From Rhizobium sp. ASV20 (lineage in GTDB: Bacteria > Pseudomonadota > Alphaproteobacteria > Rhizobiales > Rhizobiaceae), in NCBI RefSeq assembly GCF_016429015.1, contig NZ_JAELTU010000024.1, forward strand, positions 1 to 64,000: a DNA stretch of 64,000 bases, given 5' to 3'. Shown piece after piece: positions 9,091 to 18,088 of the stretch. Made by a program: the position numbers and the translations under genes. How positions within the stretch are numbered: the first letter of the stretch is position 1; the number at the start of each line of letters is the position of its first letter. The notes below the pieces were generated by a model, which did no database searches, had not been told where the DNA came from, and worked only from the letters and a program-made list of their open reading frames with translations.

Positions 9091-9290
9091 ATTCAGTCCT
9101 ATCGATTAAGCCCGTCACATCGGGGGGGGGAAGAACACATATTGCATGGAAAATCAGGTGCGAGGCGCGGCGGGTATGGTGTCGCGGGGCGATATCTATA
9201 CAGGCTCGCCACGAGCACGCAATGCGACCGGTTGGCGGATTTCAGTTCTGTACCTTTGAATAGCAGCGACGCCTGTTGCCCTGCAGGAGC

Positions 9291-10193
9291 CTATCGGTTG
9301 CGACCGCCCTTTCCTTCTTCGACGGGGCTGCGCACAGCCGCATACATGCCGGTCGTGCGGAATTCCGTGGGATTGATGCCGTAGATGCGGCGAAATACCT
9401 TGGAGAAGTAGTTGGCATCATCGAAGCCCGACATGATCGCCACCTCCTTGACCGGAATGAATGCGGCCTTCGTCAGCAGCTTGGCCGCGCGCTGCATGCG
9501 TTGCTGCAGCACGAATTCCGCCGGCGGCACACCCTCGCTTTCGGCAAAGACGCGGGAGAAATGTGCGCGGCTGAGGCCGCTTACCCGGGCAAGTTCGTCG
9601 ACAGGAAGTGGCTTGTCGAGATTGGCCTCGATATGGTCGATGACAATCTGCATGGCAGAGCGATCGGCGGCAAAAGCGTGCGAACCGAAGACGTCGTCAT
9701 AGAGCGCCATGGCAGCCTCATAGGCGATGGCCGAGGCCGAAGCGGCCGTGCGGGCACCCCTGACGAGCCGCAAACTGCAATCGGCAAGATGATCGATGGT
9801 CGCTTGCTGCAGCTTCAAAACCGGACCCGCCGCAGACAAAATCAGACGATGGATGCGCAACGCTTCTTCGCCGTTCATCGATATCCAGAAATACTCCCAG
9901 CGCTCGCCTTTCTCCAGCCAGTAGCGATGATTGTGAGGCACGAGCACGAGAAGCGTATCGCCGGCATTCACACGATGGTTCCGACTTTCGTAACGCAGCC
10001 GCCCCGTGCCGCTGATGGTATGCTGAAGCACGGTGAAAGGTGTCTGCCCACGGCGGCGCCCATCCCAATCATAGGGCTCGTCCTGCCGGATTTCATAGCC
10101 CGCACTGGTCGGCATCGCATGTAGCCGGTGGCGTCCGCGTGGCAGCGAAACCGTCCGCATGACCTGTCCGTTATCGATCAACTCTCGCAGCAC
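9291..10193 (-). CDS. agpT: AraC-family regulator of alpha-galactoside use (AgpT-like)
   Basis: The 300-residue protein has an N-terminal cupin-like sugar-sensing half (HTISGTGRLRYESRNHRVNAGDTLLVLVP pattern in part) and a C-terminal double helix-turn-helix of the AraC family, seen in LARVSGLSRAHFSRVF and EVAIMSGFDDANYFSKVFRR. It is divergent from a GH4 glycosidase followed by an oligopeptide-type importer. That is the arrangement of S. meliloti agpT, an activator needed for melibiose and raffinose use. The symbol is given from gene order plus family, not from a sequence comparison. Confidence 0.85.
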   Translation of the reverse strand: MLRELIDNGQVMRTVSLPRGRHRLHAMPTSAGYEIRQDEPYDWDGRRRGQTPFTVLQHTISGTGRLRYESRNHRVNAGDTLLVLVPHNHRYWLEKGERWEYFWISMNGEEALRIHRLILSAAGPVLKLQQATIDHLADCSLRLVRGARTAASASAIAYEAAMALYDDVFGSHAFAADRSAMQIVIDHIEANLDKPLPVDELARVSGLSRAHFSRVFAESEGVPPAEFVLQQRMQRAAKLLTKAAFIPVKEVAIMSGFDDANYFSKVFRRIYGINPTEFRTTGMYAAVRSPVEEGKGGRNR

Positions 10194-10404
10194 AAAATTA
10201 CCCCCGAAAGCATAATAGTTCTCTGTTCCCTTCGGTGATTATAGGCATAATCCCGCCAGAAAACAGCGCTTGACCGCCGAAAAGGATCGGCGATTGGAGG
10301 AAAACCCACGATTTCGGCCCATTTCGCAATCGATGCACTCACGGGACGAAAATGCTGTTATCTCCCCTGCCGCTGGCTGTTTGATCGACTTGAAGGTGAG
10401 GATC
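10194..10404. promoter_or_regulatory. agpT-agaL1 divergent promoter region
   Basis: The 211-base region between the AraC regulator and the first GH4 gene must carry the promoters of both. A direct repeat GCATAAT occurs at 10210-10216 and 10245-10251, 35 bases apart. AraC-type activators bind direct repeats, so this is a candidate site, though seven AT-rich bases can repeat by chance. Confidence 0.35.
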
Positions 10405-11871
10405 ATGAGTTTCAAAATCGCTATTATCGGCGCTGGCAGCGTCGGCTTCACGAAAAAGCTGTTCACCGACATTCTCTGCGTGCCGGAATTCCGCGACGTT
10501 GAATTCGCGCTGACCGACATGAGTGAGCACAATCTGACGATGATCAAGGCGATCCTTGACCGGATCGTCGAGGCAAACAAGCTGCCGACACGCGTGACGG
10601 CCACAACGGATCGTCGCAAAGCGCTCACGGGCGCACGCTACATCATCAGCTGCGTTCGCGTCGGCGGCCTGGAAGCTTACGCCGAAGACATTCGCATTCC
10701 GCTGAAATACGGTATCGACCAATGCGTTGGCGATACGATCTGCGCCGGCGGCATTCTCTATGGCCAGCGCAACATTCCGGTCATCCTCGATTTCTGCAAG
10801 GACATTCGCGAAGTCGCCGAGAGCGGTGCCAAGTTCCTGAACTACGCCAACCCGATGGCGATGAACACCTGGGCCGCGATCGAATACGGCAAGGTCGACA
10901 CGATCGGCCTTTGCCACGGCGTCCAGCACGGCGCCGAACAGATCGCCGAAGTGCTCGGCGCGAAGGACAAGAGCGAACTCGACTATATCTGCTCGGGCAT
11001 CAACCATCAGACCTGGTTCGTCGATCTGCGCCTCAACGGCCGCAAGATCGGCAAGGACGAGCTGATCGCCGCCTTCGAAGCACATCCGGTCTTCTCACAA
11101 CAGGAAAAGCTGCGCATCGATGTGCTGAAGCGTTTCGGCGTCTATTCGACCGAGAGCAACGGCCACCTGTCCGAATACCTGCCCTGGTATCGCAAACGGC
11201 CCGACGAGATCAACAAATGGATCGACATGTCGGACTGGATTCATGGCGAAACCGGCGGCTATCTGCGTCACTCCACCGAGACGCGCAACTGGTTCGAAAC
11301 GGAATTCCAGCAGATCCTCGACAGTGCTTCGCAGCCGATCGACCCGGCACGTCGCTCCAACGAGCACGCCAGCCACATTTTGGAGGCACTGGAAACCAAC
11401 CGTGTCTATCGCGGTCATTTCAACGTGAAGAACAATGGTGTCATCACCAATCTGCCAAGCGACGCGATCATTGAATCGCCCGGCTTCGTCGATCGGTTCG
11501 GCATCAATATGGTGGCTGGCATCACGCTGCCCGAGGCGTGTGCAGCCACCTGCATTTCCTCAATCAACGTCCAACGGATGTCCGTTCATGCCGCCATCAG
11601 CGGCGATATCGATCTGCTCAAGCTCGCCGTCCTGCATGACCCGCTGGTCGGCGCCGTCGCCACGCCGGAGGAGGTCTGGCAGATGGTCGATGAAATGGTC
11701 GTCGCAGAGGCACGGTGGCTGCCGCAATATGCCCATGCGGTTGCGGACGCCAAGGATCGCCTGTCGCGCAGCCAGGTCAAGACGCGCGATTGGAAGGGTG
11801 CAGCCAGCCGCAACGTCCGTTCGATCGAGGAGCTGCGCGCGGAAAAGGCCGCTCTGAAACAGGCGGGATGA
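10405..11871 (+). CDS. agaL1: GH4 family alpha-glycosidase (AgaL1-like)
   Basis: This 488-residue cytoplasmic enzyme belongs to the NAD- and Mn-dependent GH4 family. The Rossmann motif IIGAGSVGFTK is at the N terminus. VGDTICAGG, NYANPMAMNTW, the metal-binding Cys in GLCHGV and GINHQTWF follow in family order. The frame is open to 10270, but the ATG at 10405 puts the dinucleotide fold right at the N terminus and has AAGGTGAGG upstream. In the S. meliloti agp locus this position is agaL1, an alpha-galactosidase gene. The CHGV motif differs from CHSV in the second GH4 enzyme of the operon, so substrate preference may differ. Confidence 0.85.
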   Translation: MSFKIAIIGAGSVGFTKKLFTDILCVPEFRDVEFALTDMSEHNLTMIKAILDRIVEANKLPTRVTATTDRRKALTGARYIISCVRVGGLEAYAEDIRIPLKYGIDQCVGDTICAGGILYGQRNIPVILDFCKDIREVAESGAKFLNYANPMAMNTWAAIEYGKVDTIGLCHGVQHGAEQIAEVLGAKDKSELDYICSGINHQTWFVDLRLNGRKIGKDELIAAFEAHPVFSQQEKLRIDVLKRFGVYSTESNGHLSEYLPWYRKRPDEINKWIDMSDWIHGETGGYLRHSTETRNWFETEFQQILDSASQPIDPARRSNEHASHILEALETNRVYRGHFNVKNNGVITNLPSDAIIESPGFVDRFGINMVAGITLPEACAATCISSINVQRMSVHAAISGDIDLLKLAVLHDPLVGAVATPEEVWQMVDEMVVAEARWLPQYAHAVADAKDRLSRSQVKTRDWKGAASRNVRSIEELRAEKAALKQAG

Positions 11872-11895
11872 TGAGCATGCAGGCCGGAAGATAAG

Positions 11896-11934
11896 GGTTG
11901 GGGCGGGGTCTAAAGGGGATATCCCGCCCCAACC
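11896..11934 (+). terminator. Perfect 12-bp stem-loop between agaL1 and agpA
   Basis: GGTTGGGGCGGG (11896-11907) pairs exactly with CCCGCCCCAACC (11923-11934) across a 15-base loop, 24 bases after the agaL1 stop and 73 bases before the agpA start. No T-run follows. It may be a partial terminator or an mRNA processing boundary that lets agpA be expressed at a different level. Confidence 0.65.
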
Positions 11935-12007
11935 GACCATCTTTCGTTTCAAGGGAGGAACGCGAGGCCTCGAACGGAACGCTCGCGAATTTGGGAGAGA
12001 GAACAAG

Positions 12008-14092
12008 ATGAGACATTTTCGACCGATCGGTATTCTCGCCGCGTTGACGATTGCCACCTCCGCAATCGCCATCAGCGCTCACGCAGCCGAGCCGACAGTG
12101 CCGCCCGCTCCGCCGGTCTTCCCGGCAGAAGGCAAGATCAAATATGTCGAGCGCAGCTCCATCCTGGAGTTCAAGGCTCTGCCGGAATATCACGAGCCTT
12201 CCTGGGTCACCGACAACTTCGTCAAGACGGGCAAGCTGCCACCCGTCAAGGATCGCCTCCCGAAGGAACCGCTGGTCTATAAGACCGGCAACATGCCTGA
12301 CGGCATCGGCGTCTATGGCGACACGCTGCGCCATGTCATCGGCGGACGCCCCGAAGGCTGGAATTACACGGGCGGCCAGAGCCAGGGCTGGGGTGGTATC
12401 GATATCGGCCTTTCCGAATGCCTGACGCGTACCGCGCCGCTCTTCCAGGTCGAAGCCAAGGATACCGAACCGCTGCCGAACCTTGCCAAGAGCTGGGACT
12501 GGTCGACGGACGGTCACAAGCTGACCATGCACCTGATCGAAGGCGCGAAATGGTCCGACGGTGTGCCCTTCAATGCCGACGACGTGATGTTCTACTGGGA
12601 TGACGAGGTCAACGATCACAATGTCTCGCCCCTGAACGGCGCGAGCCCGGAGACGTTCGGGGCCGGTACGACGCTGAGGAAGATCGACGACTACACAGTC
12701 GAATGGACGTTCAAGGATGCGTTCCCGAGGCAGTATCTCTATGCCATGGCCTACGGCACCTTCTGCCCCGGCCCATCGCATCTCCTGAAGCCGCAGCATC
12801 CGAAATATTCGAAGAACACCTACGAGCAGTTCAAGAATGCCTTCCCGCCGGAATTCATGAACATGCCTGTCATGGGCGCCTGGGTGCCGGTCGAATATCG
12901 CTCCGACGACATCATCGTCATGCGCCGCAACCCTTATTACTGGAAGGTCGACGAGAAGGGCAATCAGCTGCCTTACCTTAACGAGCTGCACTACAAGCTC
13001 TCGACCTGGGCAGACCGCGACGTACAAGCCGTTGCCGGCTCGGGGGACTTTTCCAACCTAGAGCAGCCGGAAAACTTTGTCGCTTCGCTGAAGCGCGCAG
13101 CACAGCCGGAGGCTCCGGCCCGTCTCGCCTTCGGCCCTCGTCTCATCGGCTATAATCTGCAGATGAATTTCTCGGCCAACGGCTGGGGCAATCCAGATAC
13201 GCGCGGCCAGGCCGTCAGGGACCTGAACCGTAACGAGCACTTCCGCAAGGCCGTCACCATGGCGCTCGACCGCAAGGCGCTTGGCGAATCTCTGGTCAAG
13301 GGACCGTTCACAGCGATCTATCCGGGCGGCTTGTCTTCCGGCAGCACCTTCTATGATCGCAACTCCACGGTCTATTATCCGTTCGATCTTGCAGCTGCCA
13401 AAGCCGAGCTCGCGAAGGTCGGCCTCAAGGACACCGATGGCGACGGCATCGTCAACTTCCCTGCCGGTGTCAATGGCGGCAAGGATGTCGAGATTACCCT
13501 TCTGGTCAACAGCGGCTACGCGACAGACAAGAGCCTCGCCGAAGGCGTGATCGCCCAGATGGAAAAGCTCGGCCTGCGTGTCGTTATCAACGCCCTCGAC
13601 GGCAACCAACGTGACGATGCCAATTACAGCGGCCGTTTCGACTGGATGGTGCGACGCAACAGCACGGAACTTGCCTCTGTCGTGCAGAACACCGAGCAGC
13701 TCGCTCCGGTCGGTCCGCGTACGAGCTGGAACCATCGCGCCGGCTCGGACGGCAAGGTTGATCTGATGCCGTTCGAAACGGATATGGTCGATATCGTCAA
13801 CAAGTTCACGCAATCGCAGAATAGCGACGAGCGCGTGGCCTTGATGAAGAAGTTCCAGAAGGTGTCGACAGAGAACCTCTATAATATCGGCCTGACCGAG
13901 TATCCCGGTGCGTTGATCATCAACAAGCGCTTCTCCAACGTTCCTCCGGGTACGCCGATCTTCCTGTTCAACTGGGCAGAAGACTCCGTCCTGCGCGAAC
14001 GTCTTTGGGTCGCAGCCGACAAGCAGGGCAAATACGAGCTGTTCGCCAATCAGCTTCCGGGTGCGCCGGGCAGCGCCGGTCCGATCAAGTAA
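12008..14092 (+). CDS. agpA: Periplasmic alpha-galactoside-binding protein (AgpA-like, SBP family 5)
   Basis: The 694-residue protein opens with a Sec signal peptide (residues 1 to about 27, ending AHA-AE). The body is of the oligopeptide-binding (DppA/OppA) class, shown by LPNLAKSWDWSTDGHKLTMH, GAKWSDGVPFNADDVMFYW and RRNPYYWKVDEKGNQLPYL. It is longer than common dipeptide-binding proteins (about 530 residues). In S. meliloti, AgpA of this class is required for melibiose and raffinose uptake, although the family is best known for peptides. Gene order agpT-agaL1-agpA-agpB-agpC-agpD-agaL2 supports that role. A GAGGGAGAG-like stretch precedes the ATG, and hairpins flank the gene. Confidence 0.88.
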   Translation: MRHFRPIGILAALTIATSAIAISAHAAEPTVPPAPPVFPAEGKIKYVERSSILEFKALPEYHEPSWVTDNFVKTGKLPPVKDRLPKEPLVYKTGNMPDGIGVYGDTLRHVIGGRPEGWNYTGGQSQGWGGIDIGLSECLTRTAPLFQVEAKDTEPLPNLAKSWDWSTDGHKLTMHLIEGAKWSDGVPFNADDVMFYWDDEVNDHNVSPLNGASPETFGAGTTLRKIDDYTVEWTFKDAFPRQYLYAMAYGTFCPGPSHLLKPQHPKYSKNTYEQFKNAFPPEFMNMPVMGAWVPVEYRSDDIIVMRRNPYYWKVDEKGNQLPYLNELHYKLSTWADRDVQAVAGSGDFSNLEQPENFVASLKRAAQPEAPARLAFGPRLIGYNLQMNFSANGWGNPDTRGQAVRDLNRNEHFRKAVTMALDRKALGESLVKGPFTAIYPGGLSSGSTFYDRNSTVYYPFDLAAAKAELAKVGLKDTDGDGIVNFPAGVNGGKDVEITLLVNSGYATDKSLAEGVIAQMEKLGLRVVINALDGNQRDDANYSGRFDWMVRRNSTELASVVQNTEQLAPVGPRTSWNHRAGSDGKVDLMPFETDMVDIVNKFTQSQNSDERVALMKKFQKVSTENLYNIGLTEYPGALIINKRFSNVPPGTPIFLFNWAEDSVLRERLWVAADKQGKYELFANQLPGAPGSAGPIK

Positions 14093-14106
14093 GATCGCAC
14101 GTAACC

Positions 14107-14139
14107 CCATGGCAGCCGGCATGACGCCGGCTGCCATGG
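14107..14139 (+). terminator. Perfect 14-bp stem-loop after agpA
   Basis: CCATGGCAGCCGGC (14107-14120) and its exact complement (14126-14139) enclose ATGAC, 14 bases past the agpA stop. Like the hairpin after the CUT2 binding protein, it lies between a binding-protein gene and the next transporter gene on the same strand. That suggests 3'-end protection of the binding-protein message or partial termination. Confidence 0.7.
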
Positions 14140-14248
14140 AACCTGAGACATCCAGCGATCAGCTATCGCCGGGTAAAATGAACCGCTGGCGCATATCGTC
14201 CGCAAGGAGCGAGAGTGCCGACAGCATCAAAGAGAAGCGAACCGTTCC

Positions 14249-15259
14249 ATGTTACGATTCCTGCTCGTTCGCATAGCCTCAGCGATCCCAGTGCTCTTCA
14301 TCCTGAGCGTGGTGACGTTCGCCATCATTCAGGCGCCGCCGGGCGACTATGCCGATTACATTCGCTCGCAATTGATGAACCAGGGCGGCGCGTCCTTCGA
14401 ACAGGCTGATGCGCAGGCGCAGGCCTATCGAAAGGAACATGGCCTCGATAAGCCGATGATCGTCCAATATTTCAACTGGGTCGGCGGCATCGTTACCAGA
14501 GGCGATTTCGGCTACAGCATGGTCTACAACAAGCCGGTTGCCGATGTCGTCGGCGAGCGTCTGCCGCGGACACTGGCGCTGGCGCTGGTGTGCCACATAT
14601 TCGCATCCATCCTCGGCATTGGTTTCGGCATATGGGCGGCGACGCGCCAATATAGCTGGGTCGACAACCTGCTGGCCGGCGTATCCTTTCTCGGCATGAC
14701 GGTGCCACGCTTCCTGATGGCACTGATCATCGTCTATATCCTCGTCTTTCAGCTCAACGTCTCGGAGATCGGCAGTTTCTTTTCGCCGCAATATGGCGGA
14801 GCGCCCTGGTCGTGGGCCAAGTTCGTCGATCTGGTCAAGCATGTCTGGCCGGTCGTCGCGATCGCCACTTTCGGCGGCCTCGCCTACAATATGCGCGTCA
14901 TGCGCGGCAATCTTCTCGATACGCTGAACGCTCAATATGTCGAAACCGCGCGGGCGAAAGGCCTTTCCGGCGGCGCCGTCGTCATGCGTCATGCCGTGCC
15001 GAATGCCCTGCATCCGCTGATCATGTATCAGGGCGTCGTGCTTCCCTACATGCTGACCGGCGAAATCGAGACCGCAATCATCTTCTCGCTGCCGACAGTC
15101 GGGCCGGCTATCGTCGGCTCCATGGCGGTCGGAGACGTCTATGTCACGGCAACCTTCATGATGGTGCTTTCGGCAACCCTCATCATCGGCAACATCATCG
15201 CCGACTTGCTGCTTGCCCTTCTCGATCCGCGTGTGCGTCAGCAGGGAGGGATCCACTAA
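14249..15259 (+). CDS. agpB: ABC transporter permease (AgpB-like, DppB type)
   Basis: The 336-residue inner-membrane protein has a first helix at residues 8-30 followed by a periplasmic stretch and five more helices, the DppB layout. The cytoplasmic EAA loop is visible as ARAKGLSGGAVVMRHAVPNA. It pairs with the next permease to make the pore of the agp importer. The stop codon TAA overlaps the agpC ATG (TAATG), so the two should be translationally coupled. Confidence 0.9.
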   Translation: MLRFLLVRIASAIPVLFILSVVTFAIIQAPPGDYADYIRSQLMNQGGASFEQADAQAQAYRKEHGLDKPMIVQYFNWVGGIVTRGDFGYSMVYNKPVADVVGERLPRTLALALVCHIFASILGIGFGIWAATRQYSWVDNLLAGVSFLGMTVPRFLMALIIVYILVFQLNVSEIGSFFSPQYGGAPWSWAKFVDLVKHVWPVVAIATFGGLAYNMRVMRGNLLDTLNAQYVETARAKGLSGGAVVMRHAVPNALHPLIMYQGVVLPYMLTGEIETAIIFSLPTVGPAIVGSMAVGDVYVTATFMMVLSATLIIGNIIADLLLALLDPRVRQQGGIH

Positions 15260-16386
15260 TGCTTGCCTTCAACAATTCCCCACCTGCTCCGGAAGAAAAG
15301 ATCAAGCACACGGGCGGTGGCGAAAGCTACATCGCACTGGTCTGGCGGCGCCTGAGGCGGTCCTGGACCGGCATGAGCGGCCTTATCCTCGTCGTCCTGC
15401 TGCTCTTGATGGCTGTCTTTGCCGAATTCATCGCGCCGCTTGACCCCAAGGCAACCGACACCGGCTTCGCACCGCCGCAAGTCATCAGCTTCCACGACAA
15501 GGACGGCAATATCGTCTTCCAGCCTCGCGTCTACGCACTCGTCGAAACGACCGACCTCGATCCCGTCACGTTCCAGCCGATCGTCGGCCCGGACTACGAT
15601 CATCCCCGCCTGCTCGGCGTCTTCGTCAAGGGCGATCCCTACTATCTGTTCGGCCTGATCCCCGGCAATCGGCATCTGTTCGGCGCGACCGACGGCGGTC
15701 CCGTGCATTTTCTCGGCACCGACAAATTCGGCCGTGACGTGCTGTCGCGCGCCATATACGGCTCCCGCATCTCGCTGATGATCGCTCTTACCGTCGTTGC
15801 GATCGTGACGATTGTCGGCACCACGATCGGCATGATCTCTGGCTATTTCGGCGGCGTGCTCGATACCTGGATCCAGCGTTTTGTCGAGGTCGTTCTGGCC
15901 TTCCCCCAAGTGCCACTGTATCTGGCTTTGACGTCGCTGATCCCCGTAACCGCGCCGACCAATGTCTTCCTTGCCTTCGTCATCATCGTCATGTCCGCGC
16001 TCGGCTGGGCGCAGATGTCACGCGAGGTTCGCGGCAAGACGCTGGCATTGGCAAGGATCGACTATGTGCGAGCAGCGATGGCGATCGGGGCTACCGACCG
16101 GCGTATCATCCTGCAGCACATATTCCCCAACGTCATGAGCCACGTCATCGTCGCCGTGACGCTTGCGATCCCGAGCGTGGTTCTGCTTGAATCCTTCCTT
16201 GGTTTCCTCGGTTTTGCCGTGAAGCCGCCTCTGATTTCATGGGGCCTGATGTTGCAGGATACGTCGACCTATTCCGTCATCGGTTCCTACCCTTGGATTC
16301 TCTCCCCCGTCGCCTTCGTCCTCATCACCGTCTTCGCCTTCAATGCGCTCGGTGACGGACTGCGCGACGCGATCGATCCCTATTGA
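15259..16386 (+). CDS. agpC: ABC transporter permease (AgpC-like, DppC type)
   Basis: The 375-residue inner-membrane protein has the DppC-type N-terminal helix (LVVLLLLMAVFAEFIAPL) and then a long soluble insertion of about 100 residues. FLGTDKFGRDVLSRAIYGSRIS and the C-terminal helices follow. The EAA loop is RAAMAIGATDRRIILQHIFPN. The frame is open upstream to 14812 inside agpB, but the ATG overlapping the agpB stop, with GGAGGG upstream, is clearly the start. It forms the importer pore together with AgpB. Confidence 0.9.
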   Translation: MLAFNNSPPAPEEKIKHTGGGESYIALVWRRLRRSWTGMSGLILVVLLLLMAVFAEFIAPLDPKATDTGFAPPQVISFHDKDGNIVFQPRVYALVETTDLDPVTFQPIVGPDYDHPRLLGVFVKGDPYYLFGLIPGNRHLFGATDGGPVHFLGTDKFGRDVLSRAIYGSRISLMIALTVVAIVTIVGTTIGMISGYFGGVLDTWIQRFVEVVLAFPQVPLYLALTSLIPVTAPTNVFLAFVIIVMSALGWAQMSREVRGKTLALARIDYVRAAMAIGATDRRIILQHIFPNVMSHVIVAVTLAIPSVVLLESFLGFLGFAVKPPLISWGLMLQDTSTYSVIGSYPWILSPVAFVLITVFAFNALGDGLRDAIDPY

Positions 16387-16399
16387 GAGGAGAACGGAT

Positions 16400-18070
16400 A
16401 TGGCTCTCGCACTCGTCAATCCCTTTGCTCCCGACATTCGCTTCGACGCCGGTGAACGAGCGGTCGCGCCCGTCATCGATGCCCGCAACATCGCCGTCAA
16501 ATTCAAGGTGGAGAACGGCGTGGTCGATGCCGTCAAGGATATTTCCTTCCAGCTCTACCGCGGCGAAACCATTGCGATCGTCGGCGAGTCCGGCTCGGGG
16601 AAATCAGTCACGGCCCGCACCGTGATGGGGCTTTTGACCAAACGCGCCGTGGTTTCCGACAAATCCGCCGTTCATTATGACGGCAAGAATGTCCTGAAAT
16701 TTTCCGAGCGCGCCCGCCGGCAGCTGCGCGGCGACCGCATCTCAATGATTTTCCAGGAGCCGATGAGCTCGCTCAATCCGATCTACACCATCGGCAGCCA
16801 GATCGTCGAAGCCATCCGGGTTCATCGCAAGGTCAGCCGCCGTGACGCAGAGAAAAGAGCACTCGATCTCTTGAAGCAGGTACAGATCCCCGACCCGGAG
16901 GCGCGGCTGAAGCAATATCCGCATCAGCTCTCCGGTGGTCAGCGCCAACGTGTCATGATCGCCATGGCCCTTGCCAACGATCCGGACGTTCTGATTGCCG
17001 ACGAGCCGACGACCGCGCTCGACGTGACGGTGCAGGCGCAGATCCTGAACCTTATCCGCGACCTGCAGAAACAGCTCGGCATGGCGGTGATCCTGATCAC
17101 CCATGACCTCACCGTCGTGCGCCAGTTTTCCGACTACGTCTATGTGATGCAGCATGGAGAAATGCGCGAGCACAACACGACGGAAGCCTTGTTCGCTAAT
17201 CCTCAGCATCCCTATACGAAGCATCTTCTGTCCTCGGAGCCGCGCGGCCGGGCAAAGCCGCTACCGCCGAATTGCGATACCGTTCTCGAAGGCAAATCCG
17301 TCAAGGTCGCGTTCATGCTGCGGCACGGAAGTTTCTTCAAGCCCGATATGCGCGAGCTTGTCGCCGTCAACGGCCTCAATCTCGAACTTCGCCGTCATGA
17401 AACCCTCGGGCTGGTCGGTGAATCCGGATCCGGCAAGACCACCTTTGGTCAGGCGCTTCTGCGCCTCATCGATGCCGACAGCGGCGAGATCTTCTTCGAC
17501 GGGCAAGCGATCCACGGCCGATCTCGCGCCGAGATGCGGCCTTTGCGCTCCCGCATGCAGATCGTCTTCCAGGATCCTTTCTCGTCGCTCAATCCGCGCA
17601 TGACCATAGGACAGATCATTTCCGAAGGGCTGGTGGTCAACAATATCGGTGCGAACAAAGCCGAGCGGCTCGAACGCGTGCAGGATGCACTTGCCAGTGC
17701 TGGGATGCCCGCCAATATCCTCTCACGCTTCCCGCATGAGTTTTCCGGCGGCCAGCGTCAGCGCATCGCCATTGCCCGCGCCATCGCGCTCGAGCCGGAA
17801 TTCATCCTGCTCGACGAGCCCACCTCGGCTCTCGACCTTTCTGTCCAGGCCCAGATCATCGACCTCCTGCGCAAGCTGCAGGACGAACGGGGCCTGAGCT
17901 ATCTGTTCATCTCGCACGACCTGAAGGTCGTCCGCGCCCTTTGTCATCGCGTCATCGTCATGCAGCATGGCAAGATCATGGAAGAAGGGTCGGTCGACGA
18001 CGTTCTATCTCATCCCAAGACCGCTTACACCGAACGCCTCGTCAGAGCGGCGTTCGAGGTAGCCTCATAG
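16400..18070 (+). CDS. agpD: Fused double ABC ATPase (AgpD-like, DppD-DppF type)
   Basis: The 556-residue cytoplasmic protein fuses two complete ABC domains. The first has [26 protein letters not shown] and [12 protein letters not shown]. The second has [26 protein letters not shown] and [12 protein letters not shown]. Both halves keep the oligopeptide-family C-terminal region ([22 protein letters not shown]). All catalytic motifs are intact. The ATG at 16400 follows GAGAGGAGAA just after the agpC stop. It powers the agp importer. Confidence 0.92.
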   Translation: MALALVNPFAPDIRFDAGERAVAPVIDARNIAVKFKVENGVVDAVKDISFQLYRGETIAIVGESGSGKSVTARTVMGLLTKRAVVSDKSAVHYDGKNVLKFSERARRQLRGDRISMIFQEPMSSLNPIYTIGSQIVEAIRVHRKVSRRDAEKRALDLLKQVQIPDPEARLKQYPHQLSGGQRQRVMIAMALANDPDVLIADEPTTALDVTVQAQILNLIRDLQKQLGMAVILITHDLTVVRQFSDYVYVMQHGEMREHNTTEALFANPQHPYTKHLLSSEPRGRAKPLPPNCDTVLEGKSVKVAFMLRHGSFFKPDMRELVAVNGLNLELRRHETLGLVGESGSGKTTFGQALLRLIDADSGEIFFDGQAIHGRSRAEMRPLRSRMQIVFQDPFSSLNPRMTIGQIISEGLVVNNIGANKAERLERVQDALASAGMPANILSRFPHEFSGGQRQRIAIARAIALEPEFILLDEPTSALDLSVQAQIIDLLRKLQDERGLSYLFISHDLKVVRALCHRVIVMQHGKIMEEGSVDDVLSHPKTAYTERLVRAAFEVAS

Positions 18071-18088
18071 CATCCAGGAGATTTTGAA

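Noticed and set aside
14812..15258. Longer N terminus for the agpC permease starting at 14812
   Set aside because: The extension lies inside agpB in another frame and is not membrane-like; the ATG at 15259 overlaps the agpB stop and has a ribosome site.
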